Positions 24,633 through 36,800 of a stretch of 64,000 bases of DNA are shown here, piece after piece. Positions within the stretch are counted from its first letter, which is position 1; the number at the start of each line of letters is the position of its first letter. The notes under the pieces were generated by a model that saw nothing but the letters and a program-made list of their open reading frames with translations, searched no databases and was not told where the DNA came from. The stretch comes from Certhia americana (lineage: Eukaryota > Chordata > Aves > Passeriformes > Certhiidae): contig CM031870.1 in assembly GCA_018697195.1 (NCBI GenBank), positions 3,647,700 to 3,711,699 of the forward strand. Direction: 5' to 3'. Both the position numbers and the translations under genes were made by a program.

Positions 24633-27600
24633 CTCCCACTGTGCTGGCAGTGAGTGCAGCTCCCTCCTCCACCCCAGTATCACTGAGGGCAAAGGGTCAC
24701 CTGCACACACAGGCACAGGTGGCTTCTTTGTGCTGAGGCCACCCAGGGCTCCCTGCAGCAGGGCTCACCTCTGGGCAAGCACCAGTCACAGTTCACAGCT
24801 TCTTGCTGTATCAAACTCCAAACATTCAAGCTTTAAAGCCCAAAGAGTTTAATGCAGTTTATAAAGTTTAAACCAGCTCATTCTCCCATGATTCGCACTT
24901 TTATCTTGACAAATTCTTCCTCCCTCTGCCTGTTTCTGTCTCTAACACGGCAGGGCTCTGACTGATTGACAGGGAAGGTGCAGAGTGAACTCAGCCGTGT
25001 CATTGCTGCCACCAGCAGGGACCTTCGGAGGTCTGGGACCGTGCTACACACAGCTGTAGAGCTGAGCACAATTATAGATTCCCTTGGTGTTCCCAAAACA
25101 CTGATTAAAGTTATCCATGTCAAAGAAAGGGAATTGCATTTCACTAAGTACCCATTTTGTTTAATCCCAGGTAACAATCATTATGAACCTGTTCAACCAG
25201 ATCTGAGCAAGTTGGCCCTGATCTGTGCAGGTCCCGCAGGGTTCCTCGGGAGCTGGAATTCATCTGGAATTCATCACAGGACTGGAGTGATTATAAAACA
25301 GCAATTAAGTGCCAGTGCCTCGTGCCACAACTCAATCAGTCGGAAACACTCCGCTCTGTCTGAAACACAGACGTAATTTGACTCGAAGATTTAAAATGCA
25401 GTGGCACAGCCTATTTGCCAGCATTAATAACAGACAGAGCAGAGTGTGTTTCAGCCTGTTTAATGTACAGGTGAAGCCTCAGAGGAAATGCTGCTGTGGG
25501 GTTAATGGGGCCCCCTGAAGCTGGGAACCTGCTCTGGCCCTCACTCACTGTGGGTGAGTGGCACAGTCCCAAAGCTGTGTGCCTGCCAGAGGGTCTGTTT
25601 GAAATTCCACCTAAGAACTACCTCTGGGATCTCAGATAATAACAGAGATTTGAAAAATTCTATTTTCACCTTTCCATGGTTGTTTTTGCTCTCATAAAAC
25701 ACAGTGACACCCCCTTTGCAGCTCCTGGCAGAAGAGCTGATGCTGCTAAAACATTTCATAGTGCTCAGGAATGATGCTGTACCCAGTGAGCACTTATCAC
25801 AACAGATTTGTTCTACAGCCCCACCAGTCACAAGCAACTAGTTTCTATAGGAACCAGATTTGTCTCCACAATAATGAACCATGTACCAATTAAATGAGGG
25901 TTTCACCAATAGCTCCCAGGCTCAAGCATTGAAACAGACAAGTTTGAGTAGTTCCAGCAGCAGTAAAGGAACATTTCTTCACTGTGAACATCTCAAGGTA
26001 CCAAGTGACCTCCCTAGCTTTGGACAGCTTTTAATACTCACAAGTTAATTGCAGTTTCATCAGCTCATCCCCACATCTCTTAAAAGCATTTAAAAATATT
26101 GTCCTGTACACCATAATCCCAAATACTACAGGAGGTGGCGGGGATCGTGCGAGTCTCTTGGACAGCTTTAAACTCCAGAATAGTGCAGTTAATCACTGCA
26201 TCTGCGAGCCCCAGCCACTGAGGGTAAGAAAACAAACCCAAATGAGCAGCATGTGGAGCCAGGTCACACCAAGTACCAAGGCTTTTCCTTGCATTAGAGA
26301 GGAATGCAAGGTATTCCACATACTATTGACTTTATTTTAAGCGATTCCAGTTAGAGCAGAGGTTTCTGTGTCTGCCCCAGTCCTGTTTCAGCACACTGTG
26401 AGAGCAGTGCTTCAGTTTCACTGAGAGGCAGGGGGTTGAAGGTTAAAACTTGGGAGAGGATTACATTTTTAAAGCATTCCTCTTACTGGGATCAACACAG
26501 AGATGCTGAGGCCCTGCAGGAATTGTGAGGACTCCAGCAGGACTTTAATCCCAGCTGCTTTTGGCTGCTTATTGTGAATCTGTCACTCAGGCCCCAAAGA
26601 GATGGGGACAATGAGGATGGATGACTGTGACACCACCACCACCAGCCAGGTGACCCAGCCTCACTCACCCTACTGCACATTTTCCTCTGCAGATTACTCA
26701 CACACAACTTTTGCTTTAATCATGCACAGATAGCACAAGTCTGGCCTTTTTCCCCCCAATTGGACCAGGGAGCCCAAGAGTCCATGCACTACAACAACCC
26801 ATTAAAAAGACCCCACAGGCTCACCCTTTGTATTCATTATTTATTGACAGTAAAGGAGTCAAAGCTCATAAAAGTTACAGCAAGGCTTAATGAAAAATGT
26901 TAGAATTTAAGAAGTTAAAACTTTGTATTACAAGTGACCAGAATTTGTTCTGTGAAGTTGCATTAAGGGCTGTAGATAGTTAAAAGGTCATGAGAATATT
27001 TATTACAAATTCCAAATAAAGACAGAGTGAAGACTAGCCCAGGATTATGTGAATTGGTCCAGTTAATCCTGCTGTTTAAAAGCAATCATTCAAAATACTT
27101 AATGTAACACTTAAAACCAAGGAGATACTATCTTAATGTATAAAGTTTCCTTCCTTTCCCACCCAAATTCTGGACCCTTAAGGGTACTCAATGGAGGTAA
27201 CACGTGCTGTGGGAAGCCTTTTTCCCCACCATAAACAGCTTTAGACAGTACCTACAAACCTGCTTTAGCCATCCTTCTGTAGCCCTTCCAAAGGCACAGG
27301 CTGAGAACCCATGGCAAAGAACTCATGGATTCAATCCCACAGGACCCTTCCTCCCTCCTCCACCTCCCAGTGCTATTCCAAGATAAGGCAAAGAGTATAA
27401 TTTACCAAGTACATTCCCATAAAGCAATTTCAGTAGCACATAATTTGCAAAAAGCATGTGAAGTAAGAAACACAAGAGAAAAGATGAAGTAATTGGAGGG
27501 AATGATGTCAGAAATGGCAATGTTAGATGAGAAAAGGCCTGAACTCCTGGTCAGTACAAGACCTCATCAGCTTCCAAAGCTGCTGCAGGAACAATTTTGG

Positions 27601-27859
27601 ACGCAATTTTTATGTTGTTTTTCTCCTTCACTAATGATCCACACTTCAGAGAAGCATCTTAGAAGAGAACTCAATTCATTCAACACTAGCATTACATTTA
27701 ATTACTTAGCAAACAGCCAGGAATAAAACACAGTAGCCCATTAAACCTTCATTGCATGGAGACGAGTAAAAAACCTTCCAGCTTCATTTATGATTCAAAA
27801 ACCAGTTGAGAAGTCAGCTCCTCACAATAAAAGGGTCATAAAATGATTCCTGCTATGCA
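24633..27859. other. Intergenic; no gene seen
   Basis: No coding exon is supported. About 25040-25460 is non-repetitive, with many short AT-rich regulatory-type motifs, and is listed as a weak candidate conserved element. A short CCA repeat lies near 26631-26644. Confidence 0.45.
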
Positions 27860-28072
27860 AGTTCAAGCCATCATTCTTTACCATGAGGGTGGGGAGCCAC
27901 TGGCACAGGGTGCCCAGAGAAGCTGTGGCTGCCCCCAGATCCCTGGAAGTGCCCAAGGCCAGGTTGGATGGGGCTTAGAGCAACTTGGGATACTGGGAAG
28001 TGTCCCTGCCATGACAGGGGGTGGGACTGGATGAGCTTTAACATCCTTTCCAATCCAAAGCATTCCATGATC
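27860..28072 (+). mobile_element. CR1 LINE 3' fragment
   Basis: The CR1 3' pattern in order: 'CACTGGCACAGGGTGCCCAG', 'AGAAGCTGTGGCTGCCCC', 'CCAAGGCCAGGTTGGATGGG', then 'TCCTTTCCAATCC' and a degenerate end, CATTCCATGATC. It is 5'-truncated and on the plus strand. Confidence 0.85.
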
Positions 28073-29134
28073 ACTGGAGAACTTGGCTGCTCTAAGTTCT
28101 GCAGTTTTTCTAGGAAGTCTTTCTTTCCAGTCCAGTTGAGAAATGAAGCTGGGAAATACTGTGGAGTAAACTTTAATCATTTATGCACCTGTCTCTATGG
28201 ATTATGAATGAACAAACACAGAAAACTGGAAATTAATAGAGACTTTTGGAAAAACAACACGTGCTGGCTAAAGAGTGAATTGTTGAAACGAAGTCAGTAC
28301 CATTTATGGGAAAATAATTCTGGAAACTTCCTGGTGAAGAGGACAAGGGAGTTGAGGCATTTGTGCATTGGCCATCACAGCAAATTTACCTGATGACAGA
28401 GTGAGTGTGAGAACATCCCTGTCCCTTGGCCACCTGCAGCTGAGTTGGGCTGTCCTGTACCCAGAGGGTCTCTCAGTCCAGAGCTGTCCCACCCTGCTGT
28501 ACAGGTGAGCCCTGGGTATAAGGAAAGCCAGCCAAGAGTGCTCACCTTGGCAATCTCACAGTCCAGGAGAGGAGGGAGGCAGGAATATCCTCACTCTCCA
28601 AAGGCAGGGAACAGGCCAGCCTCTCTCACTGCTCTGACCATAGCCAGTTCTGCTCACAGATATTAATATAGATAAATAATAAATACACCAGCTCTGAGTG
28701 TAATTCTCCATCCTGAGCTTGGAAGGCTTCAGAAACAGAACCAGGTAGTGTAAGAGGGAACAAAAAGCATGTGCACACAGCAGTGCTCTGGAAGTCTGCA
28801 GTTTTCACTAATAAGACACACTAACCCAGTAATTCCTGAGTCTTTTATCAGTTTGCAAAAGGTTTAAGAAACCAGTCATTTTCTAGTCACTCCACCACCA
28901 TGAGCAGGTCAACGTGACACAATAATAAGCTGTACCATATTGTAAAAAACCAAGCAACCAGAACACAAAGCCAGAAGGGCCATGAGGAACTGAGATCTGA
29001 AAAAAAATCCAAAGGAACCATTAGTCAATACAGCAAACGCACTCTAATTACTGGGTGATGTTTGACTTTGATCATTCAGGGAAAGATTCCCTATAAACAA
29101 CACACAGCCAACCTGGTTTTAGTATAGGTCTGCT
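28073..29134. other. Intergenic; no gene seen
   Basis: No exon or repeat was recognised. If EIF3B uses a more distal polyadenylation site than the candidates listed, part of this could be its 3' untranslated region. Confidence 0.4.
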
Positions 29135-29140
29135 TTTATT
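29135..29140 (-). terminator. EIF3B: Distal candidate EIF3B polyadenylation signal (AATAAA)
   Basis: This is the first canonical AATAAA I found on the minus strand after the EIF3B stop, about 1.65 kb downstream. Its use is inferred; the nearer ATTAAA at 30388-30393 is an alternative. Confidence 0.35.
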
Positions 29141-30387
29141 TCCATATTCAGCTCTTTGAGGGAGACATCCTTTCACAATCTGAAAGGAGGAGGGTATAGC
29201 CCGCTGTAGTGCTGCTTCAGCACACTAAAACACATCATACGAAAAATGGCTCTGGGGACTTTTCCCCAACCCAAATGAACACCTGTCCATGCCCTGGGGA
29301 CACAGAGAGAGTCCTGGAACCCAAACATTGTGTGTGTGAGACAGGGGTGCACTGGTGAATCTCACCTCACTGGCAAGAGGCAAAAACTGCCAGCTGGCAA
29401 GGACTGCACAGGAGTTGGGAAGTAAATACTGGTAGTAGTGGATTTTAAAAAAAAAAAGAAATCAAATCCTAGAAAAAAAAAATATAAATTTAAAAGCAGC
29501 GCCTTTCCAGTATCTCACTGCAGCAGGCAGCAAGACTTAAAGGCACTACAATGTATCAGAATGGAGAAAATCTGGTGCATCCACCCTTCCAGAGTGCAAG
29601 AATATGGACTAAGAATTCCAAAGTTGATATAGGCTTTCGGAAAACAAACAAACTTCTTTTCAGCACAAGATCTGGTGGAGCTGCAGAAAAACAAAAAAAG
29701 AGGTGAGTTAGTTACTGTGCTTTTATACAAACAGCTCAAGGTCAGAAGCTGAGCTGGTGAAAGGCTACACCTGTTTGTGTTTCACCTCTTCCTAAACTCA
29801 GGTGGTTTAAATCCACACACTAAGCAGCTTCTCTCCCTCTTCCTTCCATAAAAAGATCTCCCATGTATGGAATACATAAGCCAGACCCAAATATAGTCAA
29901 AGGTATCACAAGGCTATTATTTTAATACAGCTCCAAGAGGCACACCAAGAGTTGCACCTGAACTCTTTAGAAATCTGGAGGCTGATGAACTGCAGGGTAA
30001 CTTACAGCTTCATATTTCAAGTCTCCCCTTCCTTAAGTGAGAACCTAAATATGAACAGGAACCCACTGCAAGTTTTAAACCCTGTCAGTGTCTGTGAATG
30101 TATTTTTCCTCCTCAATACAACATCAAGCTCACTAAAGGACATTTCCTACAACAGGGACTGGAAGAAGCCTCCATTGCCAACATAAAATATATGAATTCA
30201 CAAGAAGGAGTTGGAAGAACACTGAATTAAATACAAGATCTCCCAACAAGCCATGCCAGTCAGTACACAAAAATCTGCTACCATGTGAACTCTATCCAAC
30301 TTTCCTAGAAAACAATGACTGAGTTCATGCAGATATTTAAGCATCACCTCAAAATTTCAACAGCCCACAATCAAATGCTGTATAATC

Positions 30388-30393
30388 TTTAAT
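30388..30393 (-). terminator. EIF3B: Proximal candidate EIF3B polyadenylation signal (ATTAAA)
   Basis: The minus strand reads ATTAAA about 400 bases after the stop codon. This is the commonest variant hexamer and would give a short 3' untranslated region. A second ATTAAA lies near 29920. Confidence 0.3.
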
Positions 30394-30794
30394 ACAGTAG
30401 TATTAGAGTATTTAAACTCTGTCTAGTCTTGGACTAACATGCAAATCTTCTAAAAGGCAAAATTCCTATCTCATACCAACTACAACTCCTCCTACTGCCA
30501 GAACTTACAAGTCTGCAATGTATTTATAGGCTGACCCTAACTCTGTTGTGGGTTTGAGCTCTGGCAAGACAGGATGTAGAATATTCTGCTCAGTACAACT
30601 CACAAATCTGACTGTCTGCAATTACTTTTTAAAAAAAACTTTGTACTTCCTAGCCACAGAAAAAACATAAACCAACTCAGAGAACCACACATTCACGGGT
30701 ACAACAGACAGACCTAACTCCCTAAAGCAAATTATCAGCTCTACAGCAATGCTTGACAGAGTTTCTCTCACAGATCTTACCACAGTTTTATCAA

Positions 30795-30898
30795 TTACTC
30801 TGGCTCTGCAAGGGTAATAATTTCTTCATTGATAAAAAATTCCACAGTCTCCTCCTCCCAGTCATCGACATTGCTGTCCAGCTCATCTGTGTCTACCC
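30795..30898 (-). CDS. EIF3B: EIF3B last coding exon (18)
   Basis: It encodes the acidic tail beginning (G)[16 protein letters not shown] and ends with TAA at 30795-30797. The acceptor is CCATTGCAG just before 30898. It begins with two bases that complete a glycine codon, as expected after RLELRG in the family. The acceptor and frame are intact although the upstream exon end is damaged. Confidence 0.9.
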
Positions 30899-33800
30899 CT
30901 GCAATGGAGAAGACATCAACACTGAACACAACAAACAAGGCAGCAATGGAATGATTTGATGCTCTTGGCAGAAACAGCCCTTAGACCAGCCATGAAACAA
31001 GAGCTGCAGAGAGATATTTGGTGCTTTAAGTCATAACAAGTACATGTGAAATTAATTCAGAGGCAACCAGGGCATTACTGTCTCCTACTACAGTTTTATC
31101 CCAACATCCAGCCAATGCCTTTCTCCCCCCCTTAAATCCTATCACAATTCAGGATAAAAAGTAAAGAGCCCTGAGAGAGAGGGAGAGCAAGAGGCTGGCT
31201 TTAGCAGGGAACAGCAGGGCAGGGGCTGAGGCCAGGAGGAGGTGCTGCCGTGCAGTTCAGCCCCTGCCCTGCTCCCTGCCTTTATTCTCCCCACTTAAAT
31301 CCTGCCATGATTCAGGATAAAAAGTACAAAGCAGGCAGAGAGGGGCACACACACACAGAGTGCACACACACACACACACACACAGGGGGCACACACACAC
31401 AGAGTGCACGCACACACGGGGGGCACGCACACACACAGCGGGCACACACACAGGGGGCCCCGTCTGTGTGTGTGTGCTCCATGTACAGCTCTTGCGCCAT
31501 CTTGCGGTACTTGCGGAACTCCTCCATCATCGTGCGCCGCCGCTCCACCAGCTCCTGCGGGGACACCAAAGCGCTGGTCAGCACCAAACCCACGGCACAG
31601 GCACCCCCGAGCGAGTCAAACTCTGCTCTCATAAACACCTTCTACTGACTTAGAAGTAAAAAGATTCTCTTCTCTAATCAGAATGCTGTTTTGGTGAGGT
31701 GTCTTTTTTTCCTAATTTAAACACTGGCTAATGCAGCAACATGCTAATAACTCCAAAATTTTACCACCTTTGCTTAACAACATAACACCAGTTCCCTTCC
31801 AGACTCTTTACAGCAGCACCTCTTTGAACTACCTGAATTCTAACCATCTGGATCAAATGAACATTTGTGATACAGGAAATGTAACTTACATATCACCAGT
31901 ATAAACTAAGGATAGGCTACTATTAAAGAGTTTAATCTATAATATATTTCAAAAGTGTCTTGCCTTTGAAGCTTTGGACTGGCTCAGGCGATCCTTCTGC
32001 TCAAATATCTTGGAGTATTTCTTCAGGTCCTTCTTAATTTGCTGTGAAACAGGAAATTTTATTTCAACTGGAGTATCAGACTAGCAAAGACAACCATTAT
32101 CTTCTCTAAGAACTCCTTTGGTAGGCCTAAGCAAGCTATGCCCTTCTGGAAAATATCTCTCTGCTAGGCAATTTCCTTTCACTATAATTTTGTGCCTACT
32201 GGCTTATAGATCATGTAAGTGCTTCTGTACACATCCAACTAGCAAAGTCTGAAGAACAAAGTTCAGCTTACTCTTCTTTATACCCTTTCATCCTATCTTA
32301 ACTGTAAGAACAACTGGTAACCATTTCTATTTTCAGCTTATAATACAGTTAGTACCTGCAGACATTCCCAGAAGTGAGGTCCCACACAGCAACATGTTTA
32401 TTCACACATTCAGGCCAAAAGGCAGCTGTGTAACAAACCTCATCCTCAAGGAAAGGGAGCAAACCAAGTATGCTTTATACACCAAGTCCATGTCAGCACA
32501 AAGTCCCTGGAATACCCTACCTTTATCTGATCCTCACTGAGCAGGGTAGCTGGTCGTGGTCTCCAGAGCAGCTGACAGAACCTGTCTTTGTTGTTTTTCT
32601 GAAGCAGACGGCCTTGGAAGGTCCATAACCAATATGCATTGTCCACCTGAAAGAGCAGTGCAGCAGTTCAGCCAAAATAAGCTTTAACTTAACACTGGTG
32701 TGCTCAGAAATTAATATTTGAAACTGTGGTGGAGGGTAAGTCATTTGACCAGTGACAGGTGTTCATTTTCCTAATCAATAGCCCTTTCCAACACCACTGG
32801 AAGAGCAAGCAGGGGTGGGAAAAGGTGCATCAGTACCTTGTGGCTCCACCAAGACACAGAGGTGACAATGTATCTGCCCGTGGGGTCCCACTCCACGTCG
32901 GAGGCAGTGTAATGCTCAGCGATGTTCATCATGGTGCAGTCAGATGTGTCAACAAATGCTAAGGCACCGTTCATGCTGCACAGGCAAAACAAGACACTGC
33001 TTTACACACCAGCACAGCCTGGGCTTTTAAAAACATTTCACAAAATGCATCCCTACAACTCCTCATTACAAACAAAGTCTCACAGCAGCCAAGAGACAGG
33101 TTTGTACCAGTCTCGGTGGCTGGAAAAGAATGTGGTGGATAAAAACACAACACCATGTAAGAACAACACCTGTTTCTATGTTCAGGGACCCTTAAGAATA
33201 CAAATAAAATGAATTAAAGTCACAGTAAAAACACGCTCTGGGCAAGCTACAGCCAAAGTTTAACAATCATATGCTTAAGACATAGTAGTGAAGAAGAAAT
33301 TAAAGATTTCTGAGATGAACAGCAGTGCTTGTTTGAAAGCAAATATTACTTGATCAGTTAACAACAAAAATTTTCACTTGCTCTAAAGTGAAACCTTCTT
33401 GATAATTCTTTCCCAAAGCAGCACTGTCATTAACAGGTGTTGCCCATGGAAGGGCACATGGTGATGACAAACAAATGTATCACAAGAGCCATAAGCATGT
33501 CCCAGCTGGACTGGCTCAGAGACGTGTTTAACTTAAACAGCTGGAAGGTGTTTCTGAATATCCACTTTTCTGTTGAAAAATGCATTCTTCAATTTGGTGT
33601 GGCAAAAATAGAAAGTGGAAGCTGCAAAGGACTAAGATACATCACAAAGTTGCATCACTGCTCTGCCTTTGCTTTTGCACAGGTCTCTCAGGAATACAGC
33701 AATCAACACTGACAGGGACACCAAACACTTCTTGGTGAGATACGGTATTTCTTCTCCTCTTCTAAAATCAACGTGGTGGTGTTCAGCAAGCAGTGACACA

Positions 33801-36800
33801 CTCACCTTCTGAGACCAGCCAACACTACAAACTGCCCCTGGGGACTCCAGAATATCGTGTTTGCCTGCTGTTTGTCAAATGTTTCTGAAAAGAAACAAGG
33901 CAAATTCAGAAAAAGATCTCAATCCAATGCCATCAATTACAAGCATTGACCCCATTAATTTCTCAAAAAACATCACAAACAGCTGCAATTTTGAGTTTAC
34001 TGCATCTATTACCATGAAAAATGTTTAGTATCTGCACTTCTCACTTGTTTTTCACTTACTTATGAGTTCTATTTTCCCGTTGTTTTTAACATGGTAAAAG
34101 GAAACTGAAATTCGTGGAGTTTCTCCATGCAACACAGCAAACTTGCTTCCATTTGGTTCCCAAGCAAAGGCTATGATGCTTTCTGTAACAAAAGGAGCAA
34201 CAGCTCTGTTAAAGGACAATACAAACCTCTGATTTCAAGTAATTACCAAAGAGAACCAGGATACTGAAGAGAGGGAGCCCATCAGTTAACAGACTTTCTT
34301 TTAAAACACAGGTTGATAAGGCAATTGCAGGAGTTAGGGGAAGTGTTTCTAACTATAGCTCTAAGTCTTCCATCATCTGAAAAATGCATTCATATTATCT
34401 GCCCTACCATTTTTATTAATAACACATTTTCAGTTCTGTCATTTTTCATGTCAGTCACAAGCATGAACAGCAACAGAAGTTTTTAATTTCTCACTTTTAC
34501 ATGAGACATTCTGCAACATTAAAATCCAGCTCTTTTCCAAAGGGTTAAATTCCTAATTTTAATCCACATCTTGTCATGTGTTGACAAGAATTTCTGAGAA
34601 AGACACAAGCAACTCAACAGAAAAGTTCAAGCTCAAAAGTAAGGAAATATTTGGCATTACCTTTCATTTCCACCACATCCACTGGCACCTGTTTCTCTCT
34701 CATGCGGAATATTTCAAAGTTGGTCACTACTCCCTGTAAAGGCCAAAATCAGCTCATTACCCAGCACAAAAACAGCAGAGTAAATAATTTTATCACTAGG
34801 CATAGAAGGACAACTCCACAATTTGCCTGTTAGGACACAGGATGAGAGTGAGTCAAGGTTTATTCCTTTAATGAGAGCAGATAAATACAACATGCCTCCT
34901 TCCTAAAAACATCCCAAATTTGTTCTGATGAAGAATAACTTCAGAATTGTAGAAAGCATTTTTTTTTCAGACTGTTATAAAATTTAATTAAGACAGATGC
35001 CAAGTTATGCAGCCTGACCTACATGATGTGCAACAGCTGCTTAATTGTGAGCAGGAGAAGAGGTGAAGCACAGACCTCTCATAGACCAAGGGGCCACTAA
35101 AGTCAAAGCAATCCTGGATGCAAACATTACCTACATATTGTTTTCCACACGCTTCAAATTCAAATGGAAAAAAATTAAAATAGTTTCGACATGATATAAT
35201 TTACACTGCCTTTATTTAAAGACAGTACTGTAAGAAAAGGAAGCATGAGGCAGAAGCAAATTCTCCCAATGAATTCAGAATCCATGTACCTGTGTGCCTT
35301 TGGGAGTCCTGTCCACCTTCACACACAGGTAGTCCCCGTTCTTCTGCCAGTGCAGTTTGCAATCTACTACGTTGAACAAATTCCGCACACGAATTTCTTG
35401 TCTAGAAGGCAGCTGCATCAAAGTCACTCTTGCTGGGATATCTTTGTCCTCAGGCACCCAGAAAGCAATTATGTTACCACCTGGAGACCATGAGAAGTCT
35501 CTACAGGAACAAAGTTAAAAAAATGCCATTTCAATTTTTAGTTAGAGATACTACAAGCAGAAACCACTTTCCTCATTGTATCTGAATGTTACAGACAAAG
35601 ATCAACTCTCAGAAATAAAGACAGGCACAGACACATAACTGAGGGTAATTTAATAATACCTAATCAGATTTTTAAGCAGCTATTTAAATTTGCTGTATCA
35701 CCAATATTGTCTCATCAGTACATCTCACCAAAAAGCAGGGGGTGCACACAGAGTAACTGTGAAAGATCTAGGAACAAATGAGCCAAAAAAACCCCTATTA
35801 AATTACCATGGAGACCATCTTCTTGCATCTGGGTACACTTAATTTTCTGGTTGTTTTACAGAGATGTATTTTAAAAACTCTCACAGGAATCAGTGTGTCT
35901 TGAGCAGACACAGCACACTGCTCTAAGCCAGCACAACCACCTTACTAGGGAGATACTCCCCAACCAACTGTGTTCCAGTCTGGTTTTGTAACCCTAACCC
36001 TAACCCAAACTGGACCCTGGATTAAGCAGTACCACAATAAGGATTTCAAAGCACAGAATCTACTGAGTGTGTTCATCAACAAGTGGAGAGTTTTCCATTT
36101 ACTGTTGCCACTTTGTCTAATTTGATCACCTCAACACGTAAAGCTGTTTGCTCCAGGCTAAAGTCTAAAGATTCCTCTTGCCATAAATCCCCAGACTAAA
36201 AGATTCCAGCTAAAGAGCACTTATGATTACCAGGGAATAGACTCACCTTATCCCATTGATTTTCAAGCTCTTTTTGTCCAACAAACCCATAGACTATAAG
36301 ATGAGAAAAGGATAAATCTTCGAGTTAGTAACATTCTTATATTTACGCATGTACTTTCTACTTTCATTATTATGAAAAAAAAGGCAAGAACTTACAGGTG
36401 TTTCATAGATGCTGAGGGTATCTGAAGTCATTCGAGCAAAAAATTTACCATCATGACTCCATCTAGGCAAGAAAGAAAAAAAAATATTAAATTGGAACTG
36501 TCATTTTATTAAATGAAGTCTCAGACCACAACTCTCTACTCTAATTCTGTTTCTCAACCTACTTAAAAATAGGCCAGTGAGCTGAATTTTCACAGTGGAA
36601 TCCTCTCTTCTTTTGGCCAGTCAGAATATCCCAGATGATGATAGCCTGAGGGTCATCCTGCGTGTCCATCAAAGGGCTGAAGGTCACTAAATACCTACAA
36701 AAGAAACAATCCAATTCATTATTGAAAATTCATCTAATATGTCAGTACCAGCAGGCTTTCATCCAGTAGTATTTAAATATCAAGCACTTTTAAATAGCAT

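Noticed and set aside
31250..31653. Open frames of His/Thr or Cys/Val repeats around 31.3-31.6 kb
   Set aside because: They are translations of the CA/GT array. Only the EIF3B exon 17 part is real coding sequence.
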